DNA of 14,709 nt from Lachnoclostridium sp. UBA739. GTDB lineage: Bacteria > Bacillota_A > Clostridia > Lachnospirales > Lachnospiraceae. The translations under genes were made by a program, and so were the position numbers. The notes under the pieces are model-generated. The model was not told the DNA's origin. It did no database searches and saw only the letters and a list, made by a program, of their open reading frames with translations. Each line of letters starts with the position of its first letter. Position 1 is the first letter of the stretch. Shown here in pieces: positions 6,317 through 13,392 of this stretch. Location of the stretch: NCBI GenBank assembly GCA_002297865.1, contig DBKX01000102.1, forward strand, positions 11,642 through 26,350, given 5' to 3'.

Positions 6317-8563
6317 ATGAATAAAAAGGTGGTAGCATTGTTGCTGATACTTTGTCTTGCTGTCCCTACAGGATGTAGCAAAGAAAAGAAGAGCAGCAAT
6401 AGTGAAACCCTACCTGAGGCAACGCCTCAAGTAACTGAAGCAGGAGACAAAGAGGAAAAAGAAGAAGAACCTATGCTTGTCAATGGTGATTTCTCAAAGC
6501 CAAACGAAAATCCAGAAGTTTGGAAAACCTTTTCACAAGGTGGAGCAGGTTCATTTGCGATTGTAGATGAACAAGGAGTTTTAACCGTATCCATGACAGG
6601 AGATGTGAACTATGGAGTACAGCTCTATCAAGATATAGGAGCTTTAACCCAAGGATGTGTTTATCGTTTAAAATTTGATATCAGCGCAAGTAGGGAGCGT
6701 ACCATTGAATACAGAATACAGATAAATGGTGGAGATTATCATGCATATGCGGGAAAAGAGGCATTTAAAGTGACTGCCGATATGCAGACAGAAACACTGG
6801 AGTTTAAGTTTGAAGAAGCATCGGACCCAGCACCAAGACTTGTTTTTAACTGTGGTAAGTTTGATGACACAGAAGGAATGGGTGAGCATGAAATTTATCT
6901 AGATAATGTATCTTTGGAATTGGTCGATGATTCTGATGCAGCCAAAGTAGAAAAAGAAGAAGCTCCAACGGTAGACGTAAATGTTGACCAGATTGGTTAT
7001 CTCCCAACGGCCAAAAAGACAGTGATTTTTCGAGGCGATTCTAAGGGCGATTCTTTTGAGGTAATTAATACTGAAACGAATGAAACAGTTTATACAGGAA
7101 CGATTGGAGATGAATACTACAATACTTCCGCCGGTGAGACAGATTATTATGGTGACTTTTCAGAAGTAACAACACCTGGTACATATAAAATAAAAACTGA
7201 TGCATATGGAGAATCTTATGAATTTAAGATTGGTGAAGGCATTTTTGATGAGTGTTATAGTGATCTAGTAAAGATGCTTTATAAACAACGTTGTGGCACA
7301 AAATTAGATGATTCGCTTGCTGGAGAATTCGCACACGATGTTTGTCATACATCTGAAGCTACTATTTATGGAACTGATAAGAAAATAGATGTAAGTGGTG
7401 GATGGCATGATGCAGGAGATTACGGAAGATATGTTGTTGCAGGTGCCAAAACAGTTATGGATTTATTCCTTACCTATATGCAGGATGAAGAGGACAGAAG
7501 TGACAGCATTGGCATACCTGAGAGTGGAAACAATGTTCCGGATATTTTAGATGAAGCAAGGTATGAACTTGAATGGATGTTAAAAATGCAGGATGCAAAG
7601 AGTGGTGGAGTATACCATAAGGTAACCTGTGCTAACTTCCCAGGAGATGATGTACTTCCCCAGGATGAAAAAGAGGAATTAATTGTTTGTCCTATTTCAA
7701 CAACTGCGACTTATGACTTTGCGGCAGTTATGGCTGAGGCAAGTACTATTTATAAAGAGTATGATAAAGCATTTGCAAGCAAATGTGAAAAGGCTGCAAA
7801 ACGTGCTATGAATTATGGAGAAAAAGCTGGCGATGATGGTGGATTTAAAAATCCCGAAGGTGTCGCAACAGGACAATACGATGATACAAAAACTTGGGAT
7901 GAACGTTACTGGGCTTGTGCTGAACTTTACAAGATTACCAAGAACCCAGAATATTTAGAAACTTTTGAAGCCATAGTAAAAGATGGAATGCCAAATGGTT
8001 TTGGATGGCAGTCAGTTGGAGATTATGGTAACTATGTATTCTTAACAATGCCTGGTGCAGAAAAAGAGAGTACCTATCAGCTTGTATATGACAATTTCAT
8101 TAAGCAGGCAGATGATTTAGTATACGAAACAGAACGTGATGGATACAGAATCTCCCTTGAAGGCGAGTATGTATGGGGAAGTAACTTAAGCGTGGCAAAT
8201 AATGCAATGTACTTAATCTTAGCAAATAACATTAAAGCAAATGAGGATTATGTCAAAGCAGCATTTGATCATATGCATTACTGCTTAGGAGCAAATCCTA
8301 TGTCAATCAGTTATGTCACAGGATATGGTTCTTTGTCGCCTGAACATGTACATCACAGACCATCTTTTGCATTGAATAAAACAATGCCAGGTATGCTGGT
8401 TGGAGGTACAGACAAAGCGTTAGAGGACCCATATGCAGCTGCGGTGTTAAAAGATGCACCTCCAGCAAAATGTTACGTGGATAACCATGCAAGTTACTCT
8501 ACCAATGAAGTTACAATTTACTGGAACTCTCCATTCATTTTTACGATGAATGCGTTAAAGTAG
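6317..8563 (+). CDS. Family 9 glycoside hydrolase (cellulase-type) lipoprotein with CBM4/9 module
   Basis: A 748-residue extracellular polysaccharide hydrolase. Residues 1-20 are a lipoprotein-type signal (MNKK, hydrophobic core, Cys20 after VPTG), although the -3 position is Pro rather than Leu. An acidic, Ser/Glu-rich linker follows to about residue 50. Residues 52-210 (MLVNGDFSKP ... EIYLDNVSLEL) have the jelly-roll pattern of a CBM4/9 carbohydrate-binding module. Residues 220-310 (VDVNVDQIGYLP ...) are the Ig-like domain typical of family 9, and the catalytic (alpha/alpha)6 domain runs from about 315 to the end. Catalytic residues are visible: GGWHDAGDYG with Asp365 and Asp368, the SPEHVHHRPS His motif, and Glu731 in STNEVTIYWNSP. 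The family inverts beta-1,4-glucan linkages. Anchoring would hold it on the cell surface. ATG 6317 is preceded by GAGGAGG. The enzyme could favour mixed-linkage glucan or xyloglucan instead of cellulose. Confidence 0.93.
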   Translation: MNKKVVALLLILCLAVPTGCSKEKKSSNSETLPEATPQVTEAGDKEEKEEEPMLVNGDFSKPNENPEVWKTFSQGGAGSFAIVDEQGVLTVSMTGDVNYGVQLYQDIGALTQGCVYRLKFDISASRERTIEYRIQINGGDYHAYAGKEAFKVTADMQTETLEFKFEEASDPAPRLVFNCGKFDDTEGMGEHEIYLDNVSLELVDDSDAAKVEKEEAPTVDVNVDQIGYLPTAKKTVIFRGDSKGDSFEVINTETNETVYTGTIGDEYYNTSAGETDYYGDFSEVTTPGTYKIKTDAYGESYEFKIGEGIFDECYSDLVKMLYKQRCGTKLDDSLAGEFAHDVCHTSEATIYGTDKKIDVSGGWHDAGDYGRYVVAGAKTVMDLFLTYMQDEEDRSDSIGIPESGNNVPDILDEARYELEWMLKMQDAKSGGVYHKVTCANFPGDDVLPQDEKEELIVCPISTTATYDFAAVMAEASTIYKEYDKAFASKCEKAAKRAMNYGEKAGDDGGFKNPEGVATGQYDDTKTWDERYWACAELYKITKNPEYLETFEAIVKDGMPNGFGWQSVGDYGNYVFLTMPGAEKESTYQLVYDNFIKQADDLVYETERDGYRISLEGEYVWGSNLSVANNAMYLILANNIKANEDYVKAAFDHMHYCLGANPMSISYVTGYGSLSPEHVHHRPSFALNKTMPGMLVGGTDKALEDPYAAAVLKDAPPAKCYVDNHASYSTNEVTIYWNSPFIFTMNALK

Positions 8564-8611
8564 ATTTTATATAAAAATTGTAATACTATTGTACTGAAAG
8601 AGGTGACACAA

Positions 8612-9568
8612 ATGAAAATAGTTTTTTTAGAAACAGAGTGTTTAGGAAAAGGCATTAACTATGACATGTTCTCCAAGTTAGGAGAAGTAGTAAAATATGA
8701 TTATACCCCACTAGACAAACTTTCAGAGCGAATCGAAGATGCAGATATTATTGTACTCAATAAAATTCCGATGAATGAGAAAACATTAGCAGGAGCAAAG
8801 AAACTGAAACTTATCTGTATTACAGCAACGGGAACGAATATTGTAGATTTTGACTATACCAATAAAGCTGGAATTACTGTAACTAATGTAAAAGGTTACT
8901 CTACACCGACTGTAGCACAGCATACGTTTGCATTGTATTTCGCCCTTGCAGAACAGATTGCATATTACGATAACTGCGTTAAGAGTAAAGCATATTCTAA
9001 GTCAGAAATGTTTGTTCATCATGGACCAGTATTTCATGATTTGAGTGGATTAACATGGGGAATTGCAGGTCTCGGTGATATTGGAAAGAAGGTAGCACAG
9101 ATTGCAGAAACGTTTGGATGTAACGTGCAGTATTATTCTACATCAGGCAGAAACAAAAGTGGTGACTATAAACAAGTGAGCTTTGATGAACTCTTAGAAA
9201 CCAGCGATATCATTTCCATTCATGCTCCTTTAAATGAAGCAACACAAGATTTGTTTGGGGCAGAAGCATTTAAGAAAATGAAGAAAAGTGCAATTATCTT
9301 AAATCTTGGAAGAGGGCCAATTATTAATGAACAAGCACTTGCAGATGCACTAAATCAGGGCGAGATAGCTGGTGCTGGATTAGATGTATTTACAGTAGAA
9401 CCTTTGCCCCTTAACAGTCCTTTGTTAGAAGTAAGGGAGAAGGAAAAAATGATACTGACTCCTCACATCGCTTGGGCTAGTGTGGAAGCACGCACACGTC
9501 TGGTTCAGGAAGTATACTGGAATATAGAAGCATTTTTAAACAAGGAAGAAAGAAATGTTGTACCATAA
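8612..9568 (+). CDS. D-2-hydroxyacid dehydrogenase (glycerate dehydrogenase-like)
   Basis: A 318-residue cytoplasmic NAD(P)-dependent oxidoreductase that interconverts a 2-keto acid and a D-2-hydroxy acid. The Rossmann motif GLGDIG is at 153-158, and the catalytic Arg234 (LGRGPIIN), Glu263 (TVEPLP) and His285 (LTPHIAWAS) are all present. The substrate-loop region VKGYSTPTVAQHTF and overall pattern resemble glycerate dehydrogenase/hydroxypyruvate reductase, but lactate or other branches of this superfamily cannot be excluded. Position 178 or so, where NAD-specific members carry an Asp after the second strand, is in YYSTSGRN, so coenzyme choice is unclear. ATG 8612 is used because AAAGAGG lies 8 bases before it; an in-frame GTG at 8603 overlaps that site. 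It is 48 bases after the hydrolase gene with no terminator between, so the two may be cotranscribed, and a strong terminator follows. Confidence 0.9.
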   Translation: MKIVFLETECLGKGINYDMFSKLGEVVKYDYTPLDKLSERIEDADIIVLNKIPMNEKTLAGAKKLKLICITATGTNIVDFDYTNKAGITVTNVKGYSTPTVAQHTFALYFALAEQIAYYDNCVKSKAYSKSEMFVHHGPVFHDLSGLTWGIAGLGDIGKKVAQIAETFGCNVQYYSTSGRNKSGDYKQVSFDELLETSDIISIHAPLNEATQDLFGAEAFKKMKKSAIILNLGRGPIINEQALADALNQGEIAGAGLDVFTVEPLPLNSPLLEVREKEKMILTPHIAWASVEARTRLVQEVYWNIEAFLNKEERNVVP

Positions 9569-9596
9569 ATAATCTGAGGTATTTCAATCATAGGTT

Positions 9597-9634
9597 AAAG
9601 AGCAGAGAAGGTGTAAAACTTCTCTGCTTTTTTC
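9597..9634 (+). terminator. Intrinsic terminator after the dehydrogenase gene
   Basis: AGCAGAGAAG (9601-9610) pairs perfectly with CTTCTCTGCT (9619-9628), with an 8-base loop, followed by a run of six T (9628-9633). Three to four more A-U/G-U pairs extend the base. It cleanly separates the metabolic genes from the peptide operon. Confidence 0.93.
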
Positions 9635-9698
9635 TTCTAGAAATTATCTACCTAGAGTTTTACAAGGAAATAGATGTAAGTATGAAGGTAAAATTAGT

Positions 9699-9727
9699 TT
9701 GACAAAATACAAAATTATAGGTAAAAT
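9699..9727 (+). promoter_or_regulatory. Near-consensus sigma-A promoter of the peptide operon
   Basis: TTGACA (9699-9704), a 17-base spacer and TAAAAT (9722-9727) give a perfect -35 and a 5-of-6 -10. Transcription would start near 9733-9735, leaving a leader of about 50 bases before the chosen protease start. No operator repeat was recognised, so the operon may be constitutive or controlled elsewhere. Confidence 0.8.
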
Positions 9728-9786
9728 AATAATAAAAAGTGAGTTATTTTGACGGGATTCAACTAAGGATGACAAGGGGGGCTTTT

Positions 9787-11559
9787 TTGAGAAAAGTAAA
9801 AGTAGCAATAGTCGATTCTGGAATTTCATCTAATTTAGAGTTGATGAAGGTCGTATCTGAACAATATGGACTACGTTATGAGAATGACAAAGTTGAGATG
9901 AAATTAATGAATTGTGAAGATGATGTTGGGCACGGCAGTGCAATTGCTGATATTATTTATAAGACGAATCCAGAAGTTGAGATTCTGACATTGAAGATAT
10001 CTAGTCAACAAGCAGGTATTGATTGTGATGATTTATGCGTGGCATTAAGATTTGTTTTAGATAATTTGGATGTGGAACTTGTAAATATAAGTGCCGGTAT
10101 TACATATGTAGATGATTATGAAAAGCTGAAGCAGATTTGTGATGAGTTGGAGCGAAAAGGGATCATCGTAGTGTCGGCTTTCGACAATAACGGTGCAGTA
10201 TCTTATCCAGCAGCGTTTAATTCTGTAATTGGAGTTGATATCTCCGATGAATTTCAAGGAAAGAAGGAACTCATACGGCTTCATAGAGCTTGTGCAGATT
10301 TGATTGTACCAAATCAATTTTATCGAACTGTCTGGTTAAATGGGGAAAAGACAATACTAAAAGGAACTAGTTTTGCATGTGCGAAGGTAACAGGTATTTT
10401 ATCAAAGAAACTTGCTGAATTTGAACAAGGCAGTATTGATAAAGAGAAACTCATGGATCTCGTGAAGACACAAGATTATTCGATGCTCATGAAAGAAGGA
10501 AAAGAAAAAGAAAAAATTGAGATAAAAAAGGCAATTGTATTTCCAGTAAATAAAGAGACACATTCGTTACTTCGATTTCGAGATTTATTAACATTTGAAC
10601 TTGTAGGCGTTTATGATGAAAAGCTGGATGGCTTGGTAGGAAAAGAACTATTCGGAATGACAATTCAATCATTTGATACGATTAATTGGGATGATGACTT
10701 TGATACGATAATTCTTTCTTGTACAACAGCACTTTCCAAACTCACAAGAAAAGATTATCAAGGAGAGGTTGTTTGCTTAGCTAAGGAGCATGGAAAGTCA
10801 ATTTATACTTTTGAAGAAATTCAGTCAGCAGATGAGAATATATTTTATCCAGATGCTTCCAACATAGCAGTGCCATATCGAAACATGAATAAACTTCATA
10901 AAATTTCAATGCCAGTGATTGGTGTATTTGGAACAAGTCAAAGTCAAGGAAAATTCACTGTTCAGTTGGAACTAAAACGAAGATTAAGTAATATGGGCTA
11001 TCAGGTTGGACAGCTTGCAACAGAACCTTCAGGGTACTTGTTCGGAGCACAACATGTGTATCATTTTGGTTATCACGCAAAAATTAATATAGGACAGGCA
11101 GAAATGATTGCATTGTTAAATGAGATGATATGGGATATCGAAAAACAGGGAAATGATATTGCTATTACTGGCTGTCAATCAGCTACTTTACATTACGACA
11201 ATTCTAGTATTCAAGATTTATCATTACAACAACAAAATTTCTTATTTGGAGTACTACCTGACTTCTTTGTACTATGTGTAAATCCACATGATGACATAAA
11301 TTACATAAAACGTACGATTCAGTATTTAAATGCAATTGATATTGGAAAAGTATATGCAATTGCTGTATATCCTATTAAAGTGGAAGAAAGTATGAATGGG
11401 ATACAACTTAAAAAGAGAACATTGACTCATGAGGAAATGAATGAGTTTAAAAAGTATATTCACGAACAATGTATGTTGCCAGCATTTGAAATTGCAAATG
11501 CAAAGGACATGGATTCATTGTGTGAATTAGTAGTAGAAACTTTATCAGAGGAGGTATAA
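9787..11559 (+). CDS. Subtilisin-like (S8) protease fused to a P-loop peptide-maturation domain
   Basis: A 590-residue two-part protein. Residues 1-235 form a compact subtilase with the full triad: Asp10 (VAIVDSG), His49 (VGHGSA) and Ser195 (GTSFACAK), plus the oxyanion Asn in SAFDNNGAVSYPA. There is no signal peptide, propeptide or membrane segment, so it acts in the cytoplasm. Residues 245-590 resemble, from memory, the TIGR04066 peptide-maturation protein; GVFGTSQSQGKFT at 379-391 is a P-loop with dethiobiotin-synthetase/DUF1611-like spacing (G-x5-GK), implying nucleotide binding. Likely role: leader removal from the Cys-rich precursor encoded downstream; the P-loop part is unexplained. 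Start: TTG 9787, 5 bases after AAGGGGGG (9774-9781); in-frame ATG 9769 and GTG 9739 lack a ribosome binding site, and 9739 is only a few bases from the expected transcript start. Four bases separate its stop from the radical SAM gene. Confidence 0.8.
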   Translation: MRKVKVAIVDSGISSNLELMKVVSEQYGLRYENDKVEMKLMNCEDDVGHGSAIADIIYKTNPEVEILTLKISSQQAGIDCDDLCVALRFVLDNLDVELVNISAGITYVDDYEKLKQICDELERKGIIVVSAFDNNGAVSYPAAFNSVIGVDISDEFQGKKELIRLHRACADLIVPNQFYRTVWLNGEKTILKGTSFACAKVTGILSKKLAEFEQGSIDKEKLMDLVKTQDYSMLMKEGKEKEKIEIKKAIVFPVNKETHSLLRFRDLLTFELVGVYDEKLDGLVGKELFGMTIQSFDTINWDDDFDTIILSCTTALSKLTRKDYQGEVVCLAKEHGKSIYTFEEIQSADENIFYPDASNIAVPYRNMNKLHKISMPVIGVFGTSQSQGKFTVQLELKRRLSNMGYQVGQLATEPSGYLFGAQHVYHFGYHAKINIGQAEMIALLNEMIWDIEKQGNDIAITGCQSATLHYDNSSIQDLSLQQQNFLFGVLPDFFVLCVNPHDDINYIKRTIQYLNAIDIGKVYAIAVYPIKVEESMNGIQLKKRTLTHEEMNEFKKYIHEQCMLPAFEIANAKDMDSLCELVVETLSEEV

Positions 11560-11563
11560 AAGA

Positions 11564-12880
11564 ATGAAAAGAAACCCATATATTTATACAATGCGTAATT
11601 CTTTGGGCGAGTATGTTATGCTCAATACTTACAATAGTACGATGTTTAAAGCCAGTCCAGAGCAGTCAGAGATGTTTGAAAATGCATACGAGACGCTTAG
11701 TGGCGAACAGCATATTTTAGATTTACTAGAAGAAAGAAACATTATTTATGATGAAAGTAAAACCGCCATAGATGGTTATGAAGAACTGTATCAGGAGTTT
11801 ATTCATAATAATCAGTTCTTACATTTAGTCATCTTGCCAACAGAAAACTGCAATTTTAGATGCATCTATTGCTATGAAGAACATGAATCGAAAATTATGT
11901 CTCAGGATGTCCAAGATGGAATTGTTAATTATGTGGAACAGCATATAAAGGATTATCAGGCACTTCGAGTAGAATGGTTTGGAGGCGAACCATTATGTCA
12001 GAAAGAAATTATCAATAATCTGTCTAAACGGTTAAAGGATATTTGTAAAGCCAATAAAAAACCATATTATGGTTCAATGACAACAAATGGATATTTACTA
12101 GATCCTGAAACATTTAAAGTGATGCATAAAAAGAATGGTATTATGCGTTATCAGATAACAATAGATGGTTTAGCAGAGAGTCATAACAAACAAAGAGCGT
12201 TATCTAATGGCAAACCTACATTTGATACTATTATTGAGAATTTAAGAAATATTCGTGATAATGCAAAGTCATCGATTGTAAATATCGTGATTCGATGCAA
12301 TGTTACAGAAGATGTTCTCGAAAATTTCGATGACTATGTCTCTTTTATACAAAGAGAATTCGGAGAGGATGATCGATTCGAAGTGCTATGGAAGATAGCA
12401 TGGAATCCAGAAGAGCAAACCTGCCAAACCTATTGTGGACAGGAGACCTTACATACAATTTTAGGAAGACACAAAGACAAGGTGCTTAAGTTTGGTACCA
12501 ATAGAAGACAGTTTACTAGATTCGGAGATATATGTTATGCCTCTAATAAACATTCTTTTGTAATCGGATCCGATGGAAGGATCTATAAATGTACGGTTTC
12601 TTTTGATAAAGAAATTAATATGGTTGGGCACCTTCAGAAAAATGGTGAAATGATACTTGATGAGAAGAAATTCAAGTATTGGACGGAGCGAAAGGCATGT
12701 ACAGATCATGAATTATGCCAAAATTGTTCTATCTACCCAAGCTGTTTGGGACTTTACTGTGGTCTTAATAATGTAGATTCAGAAGGCAGATTTGTCTGTG
12801 CAGGAATTAAAGAATATGTAGATGATTATTTGGAACATATTTCGAAAGTTGATGATTATTACTATAAGCTGGAGGTGTAG
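11564..12880 (+). CDS. Radical SAM/SPASM peptide maturase (CcpM-like)
   Basis: A 438-residue enzyme expected to modify the Cys-rich peptide encoded downstream, probably forming thioether or other radical-made links. The N-terminal 90 residues look like a peptide-recognition region. The radical SAM cluster motif CX3CX2C is at Cys96, Cys100, Cys103 (CNFRCIYC), followed by the GGEP motif (WFGGEPL) that binds S-adenosylmethionine. The C-terminal SPASM domain supplies cysteines for two further iron-sulfur clusters: Cys324-X13-G-X4-Cys343, then Cys385-X2-Cys388-X5-Cys394-X4-Cys399, and Cys412, with an extra Cys379. From memory this matches the clostridial Cys-rich peptide maturase CcpM (TIGR04068) family. 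ATG 11564 is 9 bases after GAGGAGG (11549-11554), which lies within the end of the protease gene, so the two are coupled. The exact link type cannot be deduced. Confidence 0.88.
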   Translation: MKRNPYIYTMRNSLGEYVMLNTYNSTMFKASPEQSEMFENAYETLSGEQHILDLLEERNIIYDESKTAIDGYEELYQEFIHNNQFLHLVILPTENCNFRCIYCYEEHESKIMSQDVQDGIVNYVEQHIKDYQALRVEWFGGEPLCQKEIINNLSKRLKDICKANKKPYYGSMTTNGYLLDPETFKVMHKKNGIMRYQITIDGLAESHNKQRALSNGKPTFDTIIENLRNIRDNAKSSIVNIVIRCNVTEDVLENFDDYVSFIQREFGEDDRFEVLWKIAWNPEEQTCQTYCGQETLHTILGRHKDKVLKFGTNRRQFTRFGDICYASNKHSFVIGSDGRIYKCTVSFDKEINMVGHLQKNGEMILDEKKFKYWTERKACTDHELCQNCSIYPSCLGLYCGLNNVDSEGRFVCAGIKEYVDDYLEHISKVDDYYYKLEV

Positions 12881-12881
12881 T

Positions 12882-13124
12882 ATATATATCAAGGAGAAAG
12901 TAAGAGAATGTTTAGAAGAATGTGGAATTGTTATTCATGATGATGGAACAATCGAACAGATGGAGTCTATAAACTATGTAACTGCAATATTGTCACTAGA
13001 AGAAGCATTTGATATTGAATTTCCAGATGAATTCCTGAATTTCGAAATTATGGTAAGTCTTGATAAGGTGAAGGATACCGTGGAAATTATTATTAAAAGA
13101 GAACGAGAAGAAAAAGAGGATTAG
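12882..13124 (+). CDS. Acyl-carrier-related protein of the peptide maturation system, start codon unclear
   Basis: About 80 residues, all-helical and acidic, with acyl carrier protein spacing: ESINYVTAILSLEEAFDIEFPDEFL aligns with the DSL...LEEEF.IEIPDE core, and Ser29 occupies the phosphopantetheine-serine position. From memory this fits the peptide maturation acyl-carrier-related family (TIGR04069). Its role in RiPP systems is unknown; it may carry a substrate for the P-loop or radical SAM protein, or only act as scaffold. The start is odd: GGAGGTG (12871-12877), at the very end of the radical SAM gene, is followed at ideal distance by ATA (12882), not ATG. No in-frame ATG, GTG or TTG occurs between here and ATG 12960, which would delete helix 1. 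An upstream in-frame ATG at 12852 would overlap the radical SAM gene and has only a weak site. I place the start at ATA 12882 provisionally. Confidence 0.7.
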   Translation: MYIKEKVRECLEECGIVIHDDGTIEQMESINYVTAILSLEEAFDIEFPDEFLNFEIMVSLDKVKDTVEIIIKREREEKED

Positions 13125-13136
13125 TAATCAACAATG

Positions 13137-13148
13137 AAAGGAGGTGAT
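13137..13148 (+). promoter_or_regulatory. Exceptionally strong ribosome binding site of the precursor gene
   Basis: AAAGGAGGTGAT matches the anti-Shine-Dalgarno end of 16S rRNA along its whole length and sits 7 bases (from GGAGG) before ATG 13152. This predicts far higher translation of the precursor than of the enzymes, as expected for a RiPP substrate. Confidence 0.9.
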
Positions 13149-13151
13149 ATT

Positions 13152-13277
13152 ATGAAGAAGTTAGTTAAAAAAGTTGATAAAGAGAAAAAATTAGTCGCTT
13201 TTTATGCAAATGAAAGCTGTAATACTGTAGGCTACTGCCAAACAAACAGTGGAAACTGCGTTTCAGGATGCTCGTGA
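13152..13277 (+). CDS. Cys-rich RiPP precursor peptide, CLI_3235-like
   Basis: A 41-residue peptide too short for routine gene calling. The first 20 residues are a Lys-rich leader (MKKLVKKVDKEKKLVAFYAN) with seven Lys by residue 13 and an amphipathic KLVAFYA segment similar, from memory, to leaders of the CLI_3235-type putative bacteriocins. Residues 21-41 are the probable core, with four cysteines at 23, 29, 36 and 40 (spacing X5, X6, X3) among Asn, Ser, Thr and Gly, and a C-terminal CS. There is no double-glycine cleavage site, which fits processing by the S8 protease rather than a C39 transporter. Spacing of 27 bases after the acyl-carrier gene, a perfect ribosome binding site and an exporter next door support it as the substrate of the operon. 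Bacteriocin activity is possible but not shown; a signalling or metal-binding role is also open. Confidence 0.88.
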   Translation: MKKLVKKVDKEKKLVAFYANESCNTVGYCQTNSGNCVSGCS

Positions 13278-13306
13278 TTAAGTTACACAGATTTATAATT
13301 GGTTAA

Positions 13307-13344
13307 GAATTACAGGCGGAATCTTAAGATTTTGCCTGTAATTT
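13307..13344 (+). terminator. 16-bp hairpin between precursor and exporter (attenuator or mRNA stabiliser)
   Basis: Bases 13308-13323 pair with 13328-13343 around a TTAA loop: ten perfect outer pairs (AATTACAGGC with GCCTGTAATT), two G-U pairs, then four more. No long T-run follows (TCTCTATAT), so it is probably a partial terminator or a 3' stabiliser that keeps precursor mRNA above exporter mRNA. It starts 30 bases after the precursor stop. Confidence 0.7.
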
Positions 13345-13392
13345 CTCTATATAAGAGGAACATTATTTTAGTCAGCTAGAGAGGAGTTTAGT

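Noticed and set aside
9739..9786. GTG 9739 or ATG 9769 as protease start
   Set aside because: 9739 is within a few bases of the predicted transcript start and neither has a ribosome binding site; TTG 9787 does, and the subtilase fold needs nothing upstream.
12822..12881. ATG 12822 as start of the acyl-carrier gene
   Set aside because: It would overlap the radical SAM gene by 59 bases, adds residues unlike any carrier protein and has no ribosome binding site.
12908..12940. ATG 12908 with upstream AAGGAG as a separate small gene
   Set aside because: It is out of frame with the carrier protein and stops after 10 codons; nothing supports it.
13320..13331. AATCTTAAGATT palindrome as an operator
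   Set aside because: It is the tip of the long RNA hairpin and is better explained as part of that stem.
13332..13355. TTGCCT/TATAAG as a promoter for the last exporter
   Set aside because: The spacer is only about 12 bases, too short for sigma-A.
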